From positions 1 through 43,763 of the forward strand of contig JAQCEY010000007.1 of NCBI GenBank assembly GCA_027620075.1: DNA of 43,763 bases. The letters run 5' to 3'. The stretch is from Pseudomonadota bacterium (GTDB taxonomy: Bacteria; Pseudomonadota; Alphaproteobacteria; Rickettsiales; UBA6187). Below are positions 8,297-16,476 of this stretch, in pieces (positions within the stretch are counted from its first letter, which is position 1; every line of letters starts with the position of its first letter). The position numbers and the translations under genes are program-made. Under the pieces are notes generated by a model. It saw nothing but the letters and a program-made list of their open reading frames with translations. It made no database searches and had not been told where the DNA came from.

Positions 8297-8766
8297 AACA
8301 AAAAACTCACCCAACAATTTTAGCACTTGATCTTGGTACTAACACCGGATGGGCAGCTTGTGATGAAACAGGCTCCACCACATCGGGCACGATACACTTC
8401 AAAACTAACAGATTTGAGGGCGGTGGCATGCGTTACCTTAAATTCAAACGCTGGCTAACTGAGATTAAACAATCTCTCGATGGTATTGATGAGGTTTATT
8501 TTGAAGAAGTTCGCAGGCATCTGGGTGTTGATGCAGCTCACGCTTATGGTGGATTTATGGCACATCTCACTTGCTGGTGTGAACATCACCAGATTCCATA
8601 TCAAGGTATTCCGGTTGGAACAATAAAACGCCATATCGCAGGCAAAGGCAATGCCAACAAACAAGATGTCATCAATGCTGTTAAGGCTCTTGGCTTTAAC
8701 CCGATCGATGACAATGAAGCAGATAGCATAGCTTTGCTCAATTTAATCTTAGGAGAAAAATTATGA
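8293..8766 (+). CDS. RuvC-like phage Holliday junction resolvase
   Basis: The product has 157 residues with the RNase H-like fold signature of RuvC-type resolvases: ALDLGTNTG with Asp13, YFEEV with Glu71, and the C-terminal pair Asp140/Asp144 in DDNEADSIALL. These are the acidic metal-binding positions expected of the family. It would cut branched intermediates made by the Sak4/nuclease recombination system before packaging. The ATG follows AGGAGG at ideal spacing. Its stop overlaps the next start as ATGA. Confidence 0.9.
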   Translation: MKQKTHPTILALDLGTNTGWAACDETGSTTSGTIHFKTNRFEGGGMRYLKFKRWLTEIKQSLDGIDEVYFEEVRRHLGVDAAHAYGGFMAHLTCWCEHHQIPYQGIPVGTIKRHIAGKGNANKQDVINAVKALGFNPIDDNEADSIALLNLILGEKL

Positions 8767-9098
8767 TTAGTTTTAACAAAACACCTGAAGGTGAATTATG
8801 GCAGGAAGTAATTAAACTGGCCATGAAAGACGCAGGATTTCAATACGATAAAAATGGCGGTGTCAGGTACGTTAGACCAGTTTTGAAAGCCAGCAAAAAA
8901 CACCAAAAGGATAAAAAATCTCTCAGGGCAATCCATATGGATCAGGGGATAAATTTCCTTACTGCCAATTCTGGTGCTTGGAGAGAATCACGAGAAGCTA
9001 TCTGTGACATGGCAATGATTTGCCCTGACCAACTTCGGGAACGCTGCATACAAATTATGGATAGAGATTATTCAACATATTCTGTTGGGAGGCGCTAA
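8763..9098 (+). CDS. Unrecognised small early protein
   Basis: The product has 111 residues and no family I recognise. A lysine-rich stretch (KASKKHQKDKKSLRAIH) in the middle suggests nucleic-acid contact. The C-terminal half is predicted-helical with three spaced cysteines. It is translationally coupled to the RuvC-like gene upstream (ATGA) and belongs to the early operon. It is real by position and ribosome site rather than by homology. Confidence 0.6.
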   Translation: MISFNKTPEGELWQEVIKLAMKDAGFQYDKNGGVRYVRPVLKASKKHQKDKKSLRAIHMDQGINFLTANSGAWRESREAICDMAMICPDQLRERCIQIMDRDYSTYSVGRR

Positions 9099-9101
9099 AA
9101 A

Positions 9102-9329
9102 ATGAATCACACCCCATACAGATCAAACCTTGCAGGAATGATTCCAAACAAAATAGATCCCGAAGATGTAAAGCGCAAAGGCTGGCGTGATGACGGCATA
9201 CTGGTAATTGCCAAGAATGATCACCGCCTAAGTTGGCCGGAGCGTGAGTTTATAACTCAGATCGGAACAAAGCTTTATGGCAAACCCGCTAGTGACAACC
9301 GCAAACAGGAGAACTTAAATGACAAATGA
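9102..9329 (+). CDS. Unrecognised small early protein
   Basis: The product has 75 residues, is hydrophilic and matches no family known to me. It contains RDDGILVIAKNDHRLSWPERE, which suggests a small folded domain, and a charged C-terminus. GGGAGG lies at about 10 bases before the ATG, and its end overlaps the following gene by 11 bases. Both are signs of genuine operon membership. Confidence 0.6.
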   Translation: MNHTPYRSNLAGMIPNKIDPEDVKRKGWRDDGILVIAKNDHRLSWPEREFITQIGTKLYGKPASDNRKQENLNDK

Positions 9330-9708
9330 TTGGACAAAAGAAATTGTGATAGAGCGTTTTGAGGAAGCTGTCAGAACACTGAAACGTTGGCATGTACCGG
9401 GAACAAAACCAAAAGGTTACTTTGTTGGTTGGCCTGAGATTGTTTATACCGCATGGGAAAGAGAAATGCAGGATAAACTGCCGCTTCGCCGTGGAGCACC
9501 TCCGGCTGGTGAGATAGATCGCATGGATGAAACATTCAGGTGGCTTTGTTATCTTGATAGAGTTGATGAGCGCAAAGTTATCGTGATGAAAGCAGAGAAA
9601 AAACGCTGGAAAACCATACTTCCGGTGATCGGATGTGGTCGCACTCATGGTTGGGAAATCTACCAAAATGCGTTAAATAAAATAGTTATAAAACTCAATA
9701 GGTTATAA
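9319..9708 (+). CDS. DUF6362-like protein with C-terminal helix-turn-helix
   Basis: The product has 129 residues. The N-terminal half (EEAVRTLKRWHVPGTKPKGY, then GWPEIV) and the middle EIDRMDETFRWLCYLD match the DUF6362 pattern I know from alphaproteobacterial phages. The C-terminus has the sigma-factor-like helix-turn-helix of that family (KKRWKTILPVIGCGRTHGW, then an aromatic-containing recognition helix). A role in transcriptional control of late genes is plausible, because it is the last gene of the early operon and precedes a long regulatory-looking gap. No experiment that I know of proves this. Confidence 0.75.
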   Translation: MTNDWTKEIVIERFEEAVRTLKRWHVPGTKPKGYFVGWPEIVYTAWEREMQDKLPLRRGAPPAGEIDRMDETFRWLCYLDRVDERKVIVMKAEKKRWKTILPVIGCGRTHGWEIYQNALNKIVIKLNRL

Positions 9709-9978
9709 AAATATTGTTCGCGAACACTTTTTTACTGAACAGATTTGACAAGATCGGTTATATTGGTACATACAATCGGGAGAGATGTACGTTACATGGT
9801 TTGTTAACCAATAAAAAATAGTTACTCCGTGGCATAAAAATATTACGGGTGACTAAACCCCGAAACTTGCCTAGCGGTAGAGTTTTTAACTTCCTTGACA
9901 GCCCATTAACAAAAAATGCTGCAGACGACACGTCGCAGCAAGCCGTATTACTATAAACTTACTCAGAAAATTATAAAA
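9709..9978 (+). promoter_or_regulatory. Intergenic control region with operator-like palindromes
   Basis: This 270-base gap is one of the longest apparently non-coding stretches in the window. It contains a perfect 12-base palindrome TGTTCGCGAACA (9715-9726), a second dyad ATGTACGTTACAT (9785-9797), and a consensus -35 hexamer TTGACA at 9745-9750. The best -10 candidate, TACAAT at 9771-9776, is 20 bases away, which is longer than usual. The arrangement suits a regulated promoter for the methylase/NYN block, with repressor or activator sites on either side. No ribosome site of good quality precedes the downstream ATG. Confidence 0.4.
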
Positions 9979-11217
9979 ATGACTGCACTTACAATTGAAA
10001 ATTGGAAGCTGGATAAATTTGTGCCTTACGCACGAAACCCAAGGAAGAACGATGATGTCGTAGAAAAAATGTGCGGCGCAATTCGTGAATTTGGATTCAG
10101 AATTCCGATAGTTGCAAGAAGTGACGGCACGATTGTTGATGGTCATTTGAGACTCAAAGCAGCTTGTCAACTGGCACTTGACACAGTGCCGGTAGTTTTA
10201 GCTGATGACTTGACAGACACTCAAATAAAGGCATTCAGGCTTCTGGCTAATCAATCTGCTAATTGGGCTGACTGGGATGATGATCTTCTAAAGCTGGAAA
10301 TAAAGGATTTACAAGATCTAGATTTTGACCTTGATCTTACAGGCTTTGACCTTGAGACAATCGAACAATTACTTGAGGCTAAGCCACAAGATGGTTTGGT
10401 TGACGATGATGCTACCCCTGAAGTTGATAATAAAAATGCACCTATCTCAAAACCCGGTGATATCTGGGTGATGGGTGACCATCGCCTGATATGCGGAGAT
10501 TCAACATCGCTAGATGTAATCGAAAAACTGATGGCCGGCTCGTTAGCTGACATGGTATTTACTGATCCTCCATATAACGTAAATTATGGTCAAAGTATGA
10601 AAGACTCTTTGCGTGGTAACGATGGGCATAAAAATTACGCAGGAAGCCAGCCCGGCCGCACAATTATGAACGATAATCTTGGCGATGAGTTCTACAATTT
10701 TCTTCTTAGCACATGCCAAAATATGATTAAAGTGTGCAAAGGCGCATTATATATTTGCATGTCATCTTCTGAATTACATAATTTGCATAAAGCCTTTACA
10801 GAGGCTGGAGGCCACTGGTCAACATTCATAATCTGGTCGAAAAACCATTTTACGATGGGTAAAGCTGATTATCAAAGACAGTATGAGCCAATACTTTATG
10901 GCTGGCCTGAAGGTCAAAAGCACTACTGGTGTGGAGATCGTAATCAAAGCGATGTGTGGAATATTAAGCGCCCACATACTAACGATTTACACCCCACTAT
11001 GAAGCCGGTAGAGCTTGTACAAAAGGCCGTTGAAAATAATAGCAAAAGCCGTGATATTATTCTCGATCCATTTGGTGGTTCGGGATCTACTATTATTGCT
11101 TGTGAAAAAACCGACAGGTCGGCAAGGCTTGTTGAGTTAGATCCTAAATATTGTGATGTAATTGTAAAAAGATGGGAGGATTATTCTGGTGGGGAAGCGC
11201 ACTTGGAAAGTGATTGA
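9979..11217 (+). CDS. ParB-like nuclease-domain DNA methyltransferase (DPPY class)
   Basis: The product has 412 residues from the ATG at 9979. An in-frame ATG at 9916 adds 21 poorly conserved residues and also lacks a ribosome site. An N-terminal ParB/sulfiredoxin-like domain (residues about 5-130, with GTIVDGHLRLKAA) is followed by an N6-adenine/N4-cytosine methyltransferase with motif IV DPPY at 196-199 and a C-terminal motif I FGGSGST. This is the beta-class domain order. Phages use such solitary methylases for protection from host restriction or for epigenetic timing. No cognate endonuclease is adjacent, so a solitary methylase is most likely. Confidence 0.92.
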   Translation: MTALTIENWKLDKFVPYARNPRKNDDVVEKMCGAIREFGFRIPIVARSDGTIVDGHLRLKAACQLALDTVPVVLADDLTDTQIKAFRLLANQSANWADWDDDLLKLEIKDLQDLDFDLDLTGFDLETIEQLLEAKPQDGLVDDDATPEVDNKNAPISKPGDIWVMGDHRLICGDSTSLDVIEKLMAGSLADMVFTDPPYNVNYGQSMKDSLRGNDGHKNYAGSQPGRTIMNDNLGDEFYNFLLSTCQNMIKVCKGALYICMSSSELHNLHKAFTEAGGHWSTFIIWSKNHFTMGKADYQRQYEPILYGWPEGQKHYWCGDRNQSDVWNIKRPHTNDLHPTMKPVELVQKAVENNSKSRDIILDPFGGSGSTIIACEKTDRSARLVELDPKYCDVIVKRWEDYSGGEAHLESD

Positions 11218-11274
11218 AGTATTATTATAAAATACTTAGTATTAGCAAATGCCCATAAAGATTGGAGAAGCATT

Positions 11275-11880
11275 TTGTCAGATAAAAAATTACAAATTCT
11301 ACTAAAGCGCTACGGTTGTGAATTTCCAGCATATGTTGTGAGAATGATGATGCTAGGCAATATTGCACACCTTTCGTTACAAAGGTCAACGTCAGAAATC
11401 AATAAACGTCTTTTTAATAATAAAGAGATTATATTTAATAGCGAAAAAGATGCGCATGATTTGTATGCTGGCCTAACGAACCTATGGAATAAAATGGTGG
11501 ATTATCAATTTAATGGAGTAAGAATGCATCCATGTAAAGTTGGTGACAATAACATTCTATTAAAACTCCGCCTTGAAATCAGGCGTAAAGAAGTCCAAGC
11601 TTTTCTTGGAGAATACCTTTCCGATATTGATGAATCGCTAATTTCTAAAAAGGCACAAGAAGGCATAGATACGCTTAATAATATGATTGAAAAAATAGGA
11701 AAATACCTGGAACTTCTTAATAACAAAAAAGCAAAACAAATTGATGGACTCAATCAATTTATGAACGATGTAAAATATACAATACCTTTTTGCCTGGATG
11801 ATATAATACATGAATCCTTGGACTCTAGAAAAACGGCAATTGATTTTATGCAAATGCCCACCAAGGACAGCATTCATTAA
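11275..11880 (+). CDS. Unrecognised helical protein upstream of the NYN gene
   Basis: The product has 201 residues and starts at TTG, with GGAG about 8 bases upstream. I do not recognise a family. The sequence looks mostly alpha-helical. A central stretch rich in Glu/Lys/Leu (about residues 95-160) may form a coiled coil. There is no signal peptide or membrane segment. It lies 10 bases before the NYN-domain gene in the same direction, and both are more AT-rich to the eye than the surrounding genes. The pair may be an acquired two-gene cassette. Confidence 0.65.
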   Translation: MSDKKLQILLKRYGCEFPAYVVRMMMLGNIAHLSLQRSTSEINKRLFNNKEIIFNSEKDAHDLYAGLTNLWNKMVDYQFNGVRMHPCKVGDNNILLKLRLEIRRKEVQAFLGEYLSDIDESLISKKAQEGIDTLNNMIEKIGKYLELLNNKKAKQIDGLNQFMNDVKYTIPFCLDDIIHESLDSRKTAIDFMQMPTKDSIH

Positions 11881-11890
11881 AAGGTAAATC

Positions 11891-12367
11891 ATGCAAACAG
11901 TATCAGTCTTCGTTGATGTCCAAAATATTTTCTATACTACTAAACAAGAATATGGGTGTAACTTCAATTACAACATTTTTTGGAAGACAGTGACTTCCGG
12001 TAGGACGGTTGTAAAAGCAATTGCCTACGCTATTGATCGTGGTGATGAAAAACAAAAACAATTTCAAAATATACTTAGAGGAATTGGATTTGAAGTTAAG
12101 CTTAAGCCATTTATCAGTAGAAAAGATGGATCGAGCAAAGGAGATTGGGATGTTGGCATTACTATTGATATAATGGAATGCGCTCAAGAATCAGATGTAA
12201 TAGTTTTAGCGTCTGGAGATGGAGATTTTGATCTCTTGATACAAAATATCAAAACAAGACATAATACTTTATCTGAAATATATGGAGTTAGAGCACTTAC
12301 ATCAAACTCTCTAATCAATTCCGCATCTAAATTTATTCCAATTGAAGGTGATTTACTATTGAAGTAA
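11891..12367 (+). CDS. NYN-domain (LabA/DUF88-like) putative RNase
   Basis: The product has 158 residues. The PIN-like NYN fold is marked by acidic residues at Asp9 (VFVDVQN), Asp87 (KGDWDVG), Asp93, and Asp110/Asp112/Asp114 in LASGDGDFD. These positions bind metal in this family. LabA-like NYN proteins are thought to be RNA nucleases, and some sit in anti-phage or toxin-like loci. Here it follows an uncharacterised 201-residue protein by 10 bases and ends next to a convergent reverse-strand gene. The catalytic residues look intact. The RNA target cannot be inferred. Confidence 0.85.
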   Translation: MQTVSVFVDVQNIFYTTKQEYGCNFNYNIFWKTVTSGRTVVKAIAYAIDRGDEKQKQFQNILRGIGFEVKLKPFISRKDGSSKGDWDVGITIDIMECAQESDVIVLASGDGDFDLLIQNIKTRHNTLSEIYGVRALTSNSLINSASKFIPIEGDLLLK

Positions 12368-12442
12368 TTCGTCAAAAAATCTTTTAGTAAATACAACATG
12401 ACTTTATATAAAACTTATTTCGCAGTCAGCGTGGGCAAAACG

Positions 12443-12724
12443 CTATTGTTCAACCGTAACTGAGTTTTTATTATTTTTAACCGTGAAATGATTAAATACG
12501 CGCCGTAATACATAGCTGCGTATAATGCTGACAACAGTGAATATCACGGCGATTAGCATATTTTCACTTACGCTCACTTTGATTTCAAATAATGGAAAAA
12601 CGATCATTTGCGTAAAAACAGCTATTAAATACCCGATAAACGTGTTGGTAAAAACTTCGATAAAGCTATGAAGTTTCTTTTGCCCATAAGATGAGTATAG
12701 CATTTTCTCTATTTTGTTATCCAT
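12443..12724 (-). CDS. DUF7220-like two-helix membrane protein
   Basis: The product has 93 residues on the reverse strand. Two hydrophobic segments (about residues 28-46 and 56-72) are followed by the conserved SIIRSYVLRRVFN stretch near the C-terminus, matching my memory of DUF7220, a small phage/prophage inner-membrane family of unknown function. It is convergent with the NYN gene and divergent from the cytosine methylase. It is one of only three reverse-strand genes and is probably expressed separately from the lytic operons, for example from the prophage. Confidence 0.75.
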   Translation of the reverse strand: MDNKIEKMLYSSYGQKKLHSFIEVFTNTFIGYLIAVFTQMIVFPLFEIKVSVSENMLIAVIFTVVSIIRSYVLRRVFNHFTVKNNKNSVTVEQ

Positions 12725-12822
12725 TTCTTGACCTTAAGTTATATCAATATGATGCCCTGGAAAGTGGCGTCTATCAAGTCATGTTATGATAAATAAGCAG
12801 CTAATATAAATGGATTGTGCGG

Positions 12823-14049
12823 ATGAAAAAGCCTTTAAAAGTGCTGGATATTTTTTCTGGCATTGGAGGCTTTAGCATTGGTTTAGAAAATGCAGGAATG
12901 GAGACAGTAGCGTTTTGTGAAATTGAACCATTTGCGCAAGATATATTAAATAAACATTGGCCGCATACCAGAGTGTTTACTGATATCCGTATTTTGAATA
13001 GTGATACTTTACTTAAAAGTGGGATAGCAGAAATAAATATTATAGCCGGTGGTTTTCCTTGCCAGGATATTTCATGCGCAGGAAAACAAGCCGGCATAGA
13101 CGGTAATAGATCAGGGCTGTGGAAAGAATTCAAGAGGCTAATAGATGAACTTCGCCCAGATTACGCAATTATCGAAAACGTGGCAAACCTTCGAAGTCGT
13201 GGACTTATCACCGTCCTGCAAGATCTATGGCAGATCGGGTATGATGCACAGTGGCATTGCATACCGGCTGCCTCCGTTGGCGCTCCTCACAGACGGGATC
13301 GCATATGGATCGTGGCCTACCCCAACAGCAAGAGCAACATCGGATTGCCCTGCAGAGAGAAGACGACACACGCCATGTCTGGAATCGGCAGTAAAAATAT
13401 TTCCGACTCCAACAGCGCGGGATGCAACAATAACAAAGGCACGTCCACCGAAGAAAATGATCCGAAAGGATGGCAGGAATGTTCTGCGGACTCCATCTCT
13501 GGCAGAAACATTGCTACAGGAGAAGGACTTTCCTTACACAAAACAAGACCTGAAAAAGAAACAAAACCAACAGAATTACAAAATAGCAAAACAATTCTGG
13601 CCAACTCCGACAGCACAAGGACGATGGGCATCGGAAGGACAGATAACAAAGCTTCGCAAAAAGGTGGATGCAAAAGAACTGACGGTGGAAGAAGCCGAAG
13701 CAATGATAGAGGGCAGCATAACGCCGGCGAGAATGAAAAAATGGCCTACACCAACGGCCAGGGATTACAAGGATACAGGCAATTTGAAGAAACTTGCCAA
13801 ATACTCACACAAGAAGAGATTGGCTTGTTCTGTCGCAGCAGAGGAATTGAACAATGGGGAACTGAACCAGACACAGTTCCAAGACTTAAAGACGGAAGAT
13901 TAAATCCTGATTGGGTAGAGTGGCTGATGGGTTTTCCTATTGGTTGGACTACTGGCGGAACGCGAAAACAAAGGCTGGTTGCTCTTGGTAATGCTGTTGT
14001 TCCATTTATTCCTGAACTAATTGGATTTGGTATTGCTAAATGGAACTAA
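12823..14049 (+). CDS. DNA (cytosine-5) methyltransferase
   Basis: The product has 408 residues from the ATG at 12823. A GTG two codons earlier is possible. Motif I is DIFSGIGGFS, motif IV GGFPCQ carries the catalytic Cys80, motif VI is ENV (118-120), motif VIII includes RDR (158-160), and motifs IX-X are at the C-terminus (WLMGFPIGW, then RLVALGNAVVP). The region from about residue 165 to 355 is the variable target-recognition part. It is Asn/Ser/Thr/Gly-rich and contains repeats of an A-Y/N-x-N/D-S/G type. A second frame in the same DNA encodes a recognisable protein (13145-13903). The gene overlaps the small terminase start by 10 bases. Confidence 0.93.
   Translation: MKKPLKVLDIFSGIGGFSIGLENAGMETVAFCEIEPFAQDILNKHWPHTRVFTDIRILNSDTLLKSGIAEINIIAGGFPCQDISCAGKQAGIDGNRSGLWKEFKRLIDELRPDYAIIENVANLRSRGLITVLQDLWQIGYDAQWHCIPAASVGAPHRRDRIWIVAYPNSKSNIGLPCREKTTHAMSGIGSKNISDSNSAGCNNNKGTSTEENDPKGWQECSADSISGRNIATGEGLSLHKTRPEKETKPTELQNSKTILANSDSTRTMGIGRTDNKASQKGGCKRTDGGRSRSNDRGQHNAGENEKMAYTNGQGLQGYRQFEETCQILTQEEIGLFCRSRGIEQWGTEPDTVPRLKDGRLNPDWVEWLMGFPIGWTTGGTRKQRLVALGNAVVPFIPELIGFGIAKWN
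13145..13903 (+). CDS. Overlapping +1-frame ORF with WPTPTARD repeats
   Basis: This 252-codon open frame lies entirely inside the cytosine methylase gene. It is not a random shadow. It contains SGMMHSGIAYRLPPLALL and four copies of (W/F)PTPTA(R/Q) at residues 57, 86, 152 and 200. I associate these sequence features with phage proteins that carry a methylase-type C-terminus (LNPEFVEW, then MGFP). The same DNA in the main frame gives plausible methylase sequence, including the motif VIII region. Whether this frame is translated is unknown, and no ribosome site stands out before its ATG. It could be an overprinted gene, or the product of a frameshift joining methylase modules. Confidence 0.4.
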   Translation: MNFAQITQLSKTWQTFEVVDLSPSCKIYGRSGMMHSGIAYRLPPLALLTDGIAYGSWPTPTARATSDCPAERRRHTPCLESAVKIFPTPTARDATITKARPPKKMIRKDGRNVLRTPSLAETLLQEKDFPYTKQDLKKKQNQQNYKIAKQFWPTPTAQGRWASEGQITKLRKKVDAKELTVEEAEAMIEGSITPARMKKWPTPTARDYKDTGNLKKLAKYSHKKRLACSVAAEELNNGELNQTQFQDLKTED

Positions 14050-14546
14050 TTACACAATCCCAGTGGGCAAAACGCTCCGGTTTTTCACGACAATATGCCA
14101 GCCAGTTAGTAAAAAACGGAACTGTAAGAAATTATGACGGAAAAATAAACCCTGTCCAAGCGGATAAGGCGTTAGAGGCTATGCGTAATCCTGCCCATAC
14201 GCAAAAACGTGTGAGTGAACAGCAACAAGCAACAGTTACCAATGCTCCTAAAAGTAAGATTGATAATACTGACCTTTCTGAAATATTACTCAGAACACGT
14301 ATCAAAAATGAAATTGAAAAAGGTAAGTTACTGCAATCAAAAGTACAATCTGAGCTTGGAGAGCTGCTTGATGCAGAAGAAGTAAGGGTTGCGGCATTTA
14401 ATAAAGCAAGAGTTGTTCGTGATGGAATTCTTAATTTTGCTGACCGTTTAGCATCGGTTGTAACAGCATGTAATGACGAGAAGAAAAACCATGAAACGAT
14501 AATGAAAGAAACTCGCATGGTTTTGGAGGCATTATCAAATGAATGA
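14040..14546 (+). CDS. Terminase small subunit, Nu1-like
   Basis: The product has 168 residues. An N-terminal winged-helix segment (QSQWAKRSGFSRQYASQLV, then KNGTV) is typical of Nu1-type small terminases that recognise the packaging site. A linker and a helical C-terminal part that should contact the large subunit follow. The start lies inside the last codons of the methylase, and the end overlaps the large terminase by 8 bases, so the three are coupled. With the GpA-type large subunit it would cut concatemers at cos-like sites. The cos site itself was not found. Confidence 0.85.
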   Translation: MELITQSQWAKRSGFSRQYASQLVKNGTVRNYDGKINPVQADKALEAMRNPAHTQKRVSEQQQATVTNAPKSKIDNTDLSEILLRTRIKNEIEKGKLLQSKVQSELGELLDAEEVRVAAFNKARVVRDGILNFADRLASVVTACNDEKKNHETIMKETRMVLEALSNE

Positions 14547-16473
14547 TGTTGCTCTGATTTACAATGAGAACTTCAATGCAGGACTGCGTCCCGATCCATT
14601 GTTGTTGGTATCACAGTGGGCAGATAAGTATAGAGTATTATCACAAATATCCTCCAGTGAACCTGGAAGATTTAGAACGTCGCGCACGCCATATTTAAAG
14701 GAATTGATGGATTGCCTGTCACCTTCTTCAGATGTTGAAGAGGTGATATTTATGAAAGGCGCACAAATTGGCGGCACTGAGGCGGGGAATAATTGGGTTG
14801 GTTTTGTAATTGATCAGGCTCCGGGGCCAATGTTAGTGGTTCAGCCAACAGTAGAGATGGCAAAACGCTGGAGCAAAGGGCGACTTGCTCCACTTATTAG
14901 CGATACACCATGCCTGGATGGAAAAGTAAAAGACCCAAGATCAAGGGATTCCGGTAATACCGTTCAAAGCAAAGAATTCCCCGGTGGAATTGTTGTAATC
15001 ACCGGTGCAAATAGCGCTGTGGGCTTGCGTTCTATGCCTGTACGCTATTTGTTTTTAGATGAGGAGGATGCTTATCCTTTAGATGTAAATGGTGAAGGTG
15101 ATCCAATATCGCTAGCAATACGGCGCACCAGCACATTTGCAAGACGCAAAATTTTAAAAGTATCTACTCCTACTATCCAAGGCTTAAGCCGAATTGAAAG
15201 GGATTTTGATAATTCAGATCAGAGGTTTTTTTGGATTCCATGTCCGACGTGCAAAGAACCTCAGATACTAAAATGGATACAAATAAAATACGATAATGAT
15301 GATCCTAAAACCACACGATATGAATGTGAGCATTGTGGTTACGGAATTAAAAACCACCAAAAAACATGGATGTTAGAACGTGGTGAGTGGCGAGCAAGAA
15401 ATCCTGAAATAACTAAATTTGCAGGCTTCCATTTATCAAGCCTATACTCTCCTGTCGGCTGGTTTGCTTGGGAAGATGCGGTATCTAGTTTTTTAGTAGC
15501 CAAGAAAAATGATGAACTTCTAAAAGTATGGGTCAATACCGTACTTGGTGAAACATGGGTTGATAAAGGTGAAGCCCCTGATTGGGAGCGGCTCAGCGAA
15601 CGTGCAGAAGATTATAAAATTGGTGAAGTTCCGACAGGTGGTTTGCTTCTTACTGCTGGCGCTGATGTACAAAAAGATCGTATAGAAGTTGAAATTGTTG
15701 CTTGGGGTCAAGATAAGCAGAGTTGGTCTGTAGAGTATAGGATATTTTATGGTGATCCTGCGAGACCTGAATTGTGGAAACAATTATCGGATCTTTTACA
15801 GGAAACATTTATACATGCAAGTGGCGTTGATCTCCCACGAGTGGGGTTGCCTATAATGATGCTTGCTATCGATTCAGGCTATGCCACACAGGAAGTTTAT
15901 AATTGGGTGCGCAAACAACCGGCATCACGGGTTATGGCGATAAAGGGCGTGTCTCGTAGCGTAGCACCTCTTGGTAGTCCGACAAAAGTTGATGTTACTT
16001 GCCGTGGTAAAAAACTGCGCAGAGGATTGCGTATGTGGCCTGTTGGCGTTTCGATTTTAAAATCGGAATTTTACCATTGGCTGAAATTGACTCGCAACGA
16101 AGATGAAACATATCCAAACGGATATTGTCATTTTCCAAAATATAACCCTGAATTCTTTAAGCAGCTGACAGCTGAACAGCTTGTAACAAGAATGGTTAAA
16201 GGCTATCCGAAGCGTGAATGGCAGAAAGTTCGTGACCGCAACGAGGCATTGGATTGTAGAGTATATGCACGGTCTGCAGCTATTGCACTGGGTGTTGAGC
16301 ATTGGTCGGAACAGAAATGGCAGAAAATAATTGGCAATATTGGTTTAAAACCCACTAGTGGTGAAACAATAGAAGCACCGATTATGGAACAACCCGCATC
16401 ACAGAAAAGAAGCTCCAATTATTTGGCAAACAAATCACGAAAACGTAAATCCAGAAGCGGTTTTATGGGGTAA
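14539..16473 (+). CDS. Terminase large subunit, lambda GpA type
   Basis: The product has 644 residues, the normal length for GpA-type packaging motors. The ATPase has a Walker A-like loop KGAQIGGT at 73-80 and an acidic Walker B LFLDEED around 171-177. A zinc-ribbon-like CPTCKE and CEHCGY pair follows, then a C-terminal nuclease domain containing LAIDSGYATQEVYNW. It pumps DNA into proheads and cuts at unit length. It is followed by the joining protein gpW after 3 bases. Confidence 0.96.
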   Translation: MNDVALIYNENFNAGLRPDPLLLVSQWADKYRVLSQISSSEPGRFRTSRTPYLKELMDCLSPSSDVEEVIFMKGAQIGGTEAGNNWVGFVIDQAPGPMLVVQPTVEMAKRWSKGRLAPLISDTPCLDGKVKDPRSRDSGNTVQSKEFPGGIVVITGANSAVGLRSMPVRYLFLDEEDAYPLDVNGEGDPISLAIRRTSTFARRKILKVSTPTIQGLSRIERDFDNSDQRFFWIPCPTCKEPQILKWIQIKYDNDDPKTTRYECEHCGYGIKNHQKTWMLERGEWRARNPEITKFAGFHLSSLYSPVGWFAWEDAVSSFLVAKKNDELLKVWVNTVLGETWVDKGEAPDWERLSERAEDYKIGEVPTGGLLLTAGADVQKDRIEVEIVAWGQDKQSWSVEYRIFYGDPARPELWKQLSDLLQETFIHASGVDLPRVGLPIMMLAIDSGYATQEVYNWVRKQPASRVMAIKGVSRSVAPLGSPTKVDVTCRGKKLRRGLRMWPVGVSILKSEFYHWLKLTRNEDETYPNGYCHFPKYNPEFFKQLTAEQLVTRMVKGYPKREWQKVRDRNEALDCRVYARSAAIALGVEHWSEQKWQKIIGNIGLKPTSGETIEAPIMEQPASQKRSSNYLANKSRKRKSRSGFMG

Positions 16474-16476
16474 GGT

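Noticed and set aside
9873..9882. AGCGGTAGAG resembles a tRNA D-loop, suggesting a tRNA or attachment site
   Set aside because: No acceptor, anticodon or T-arm pairing can be drawn around it.
12428..12444. AGCGT / ACGCT hairpin between the convergent NYN and DUF7220 genes as a bidirectional terminator
   Set aside because: Only five base pairs and no T-run on either side; it also overlaps the end of the DUF7220 gene.
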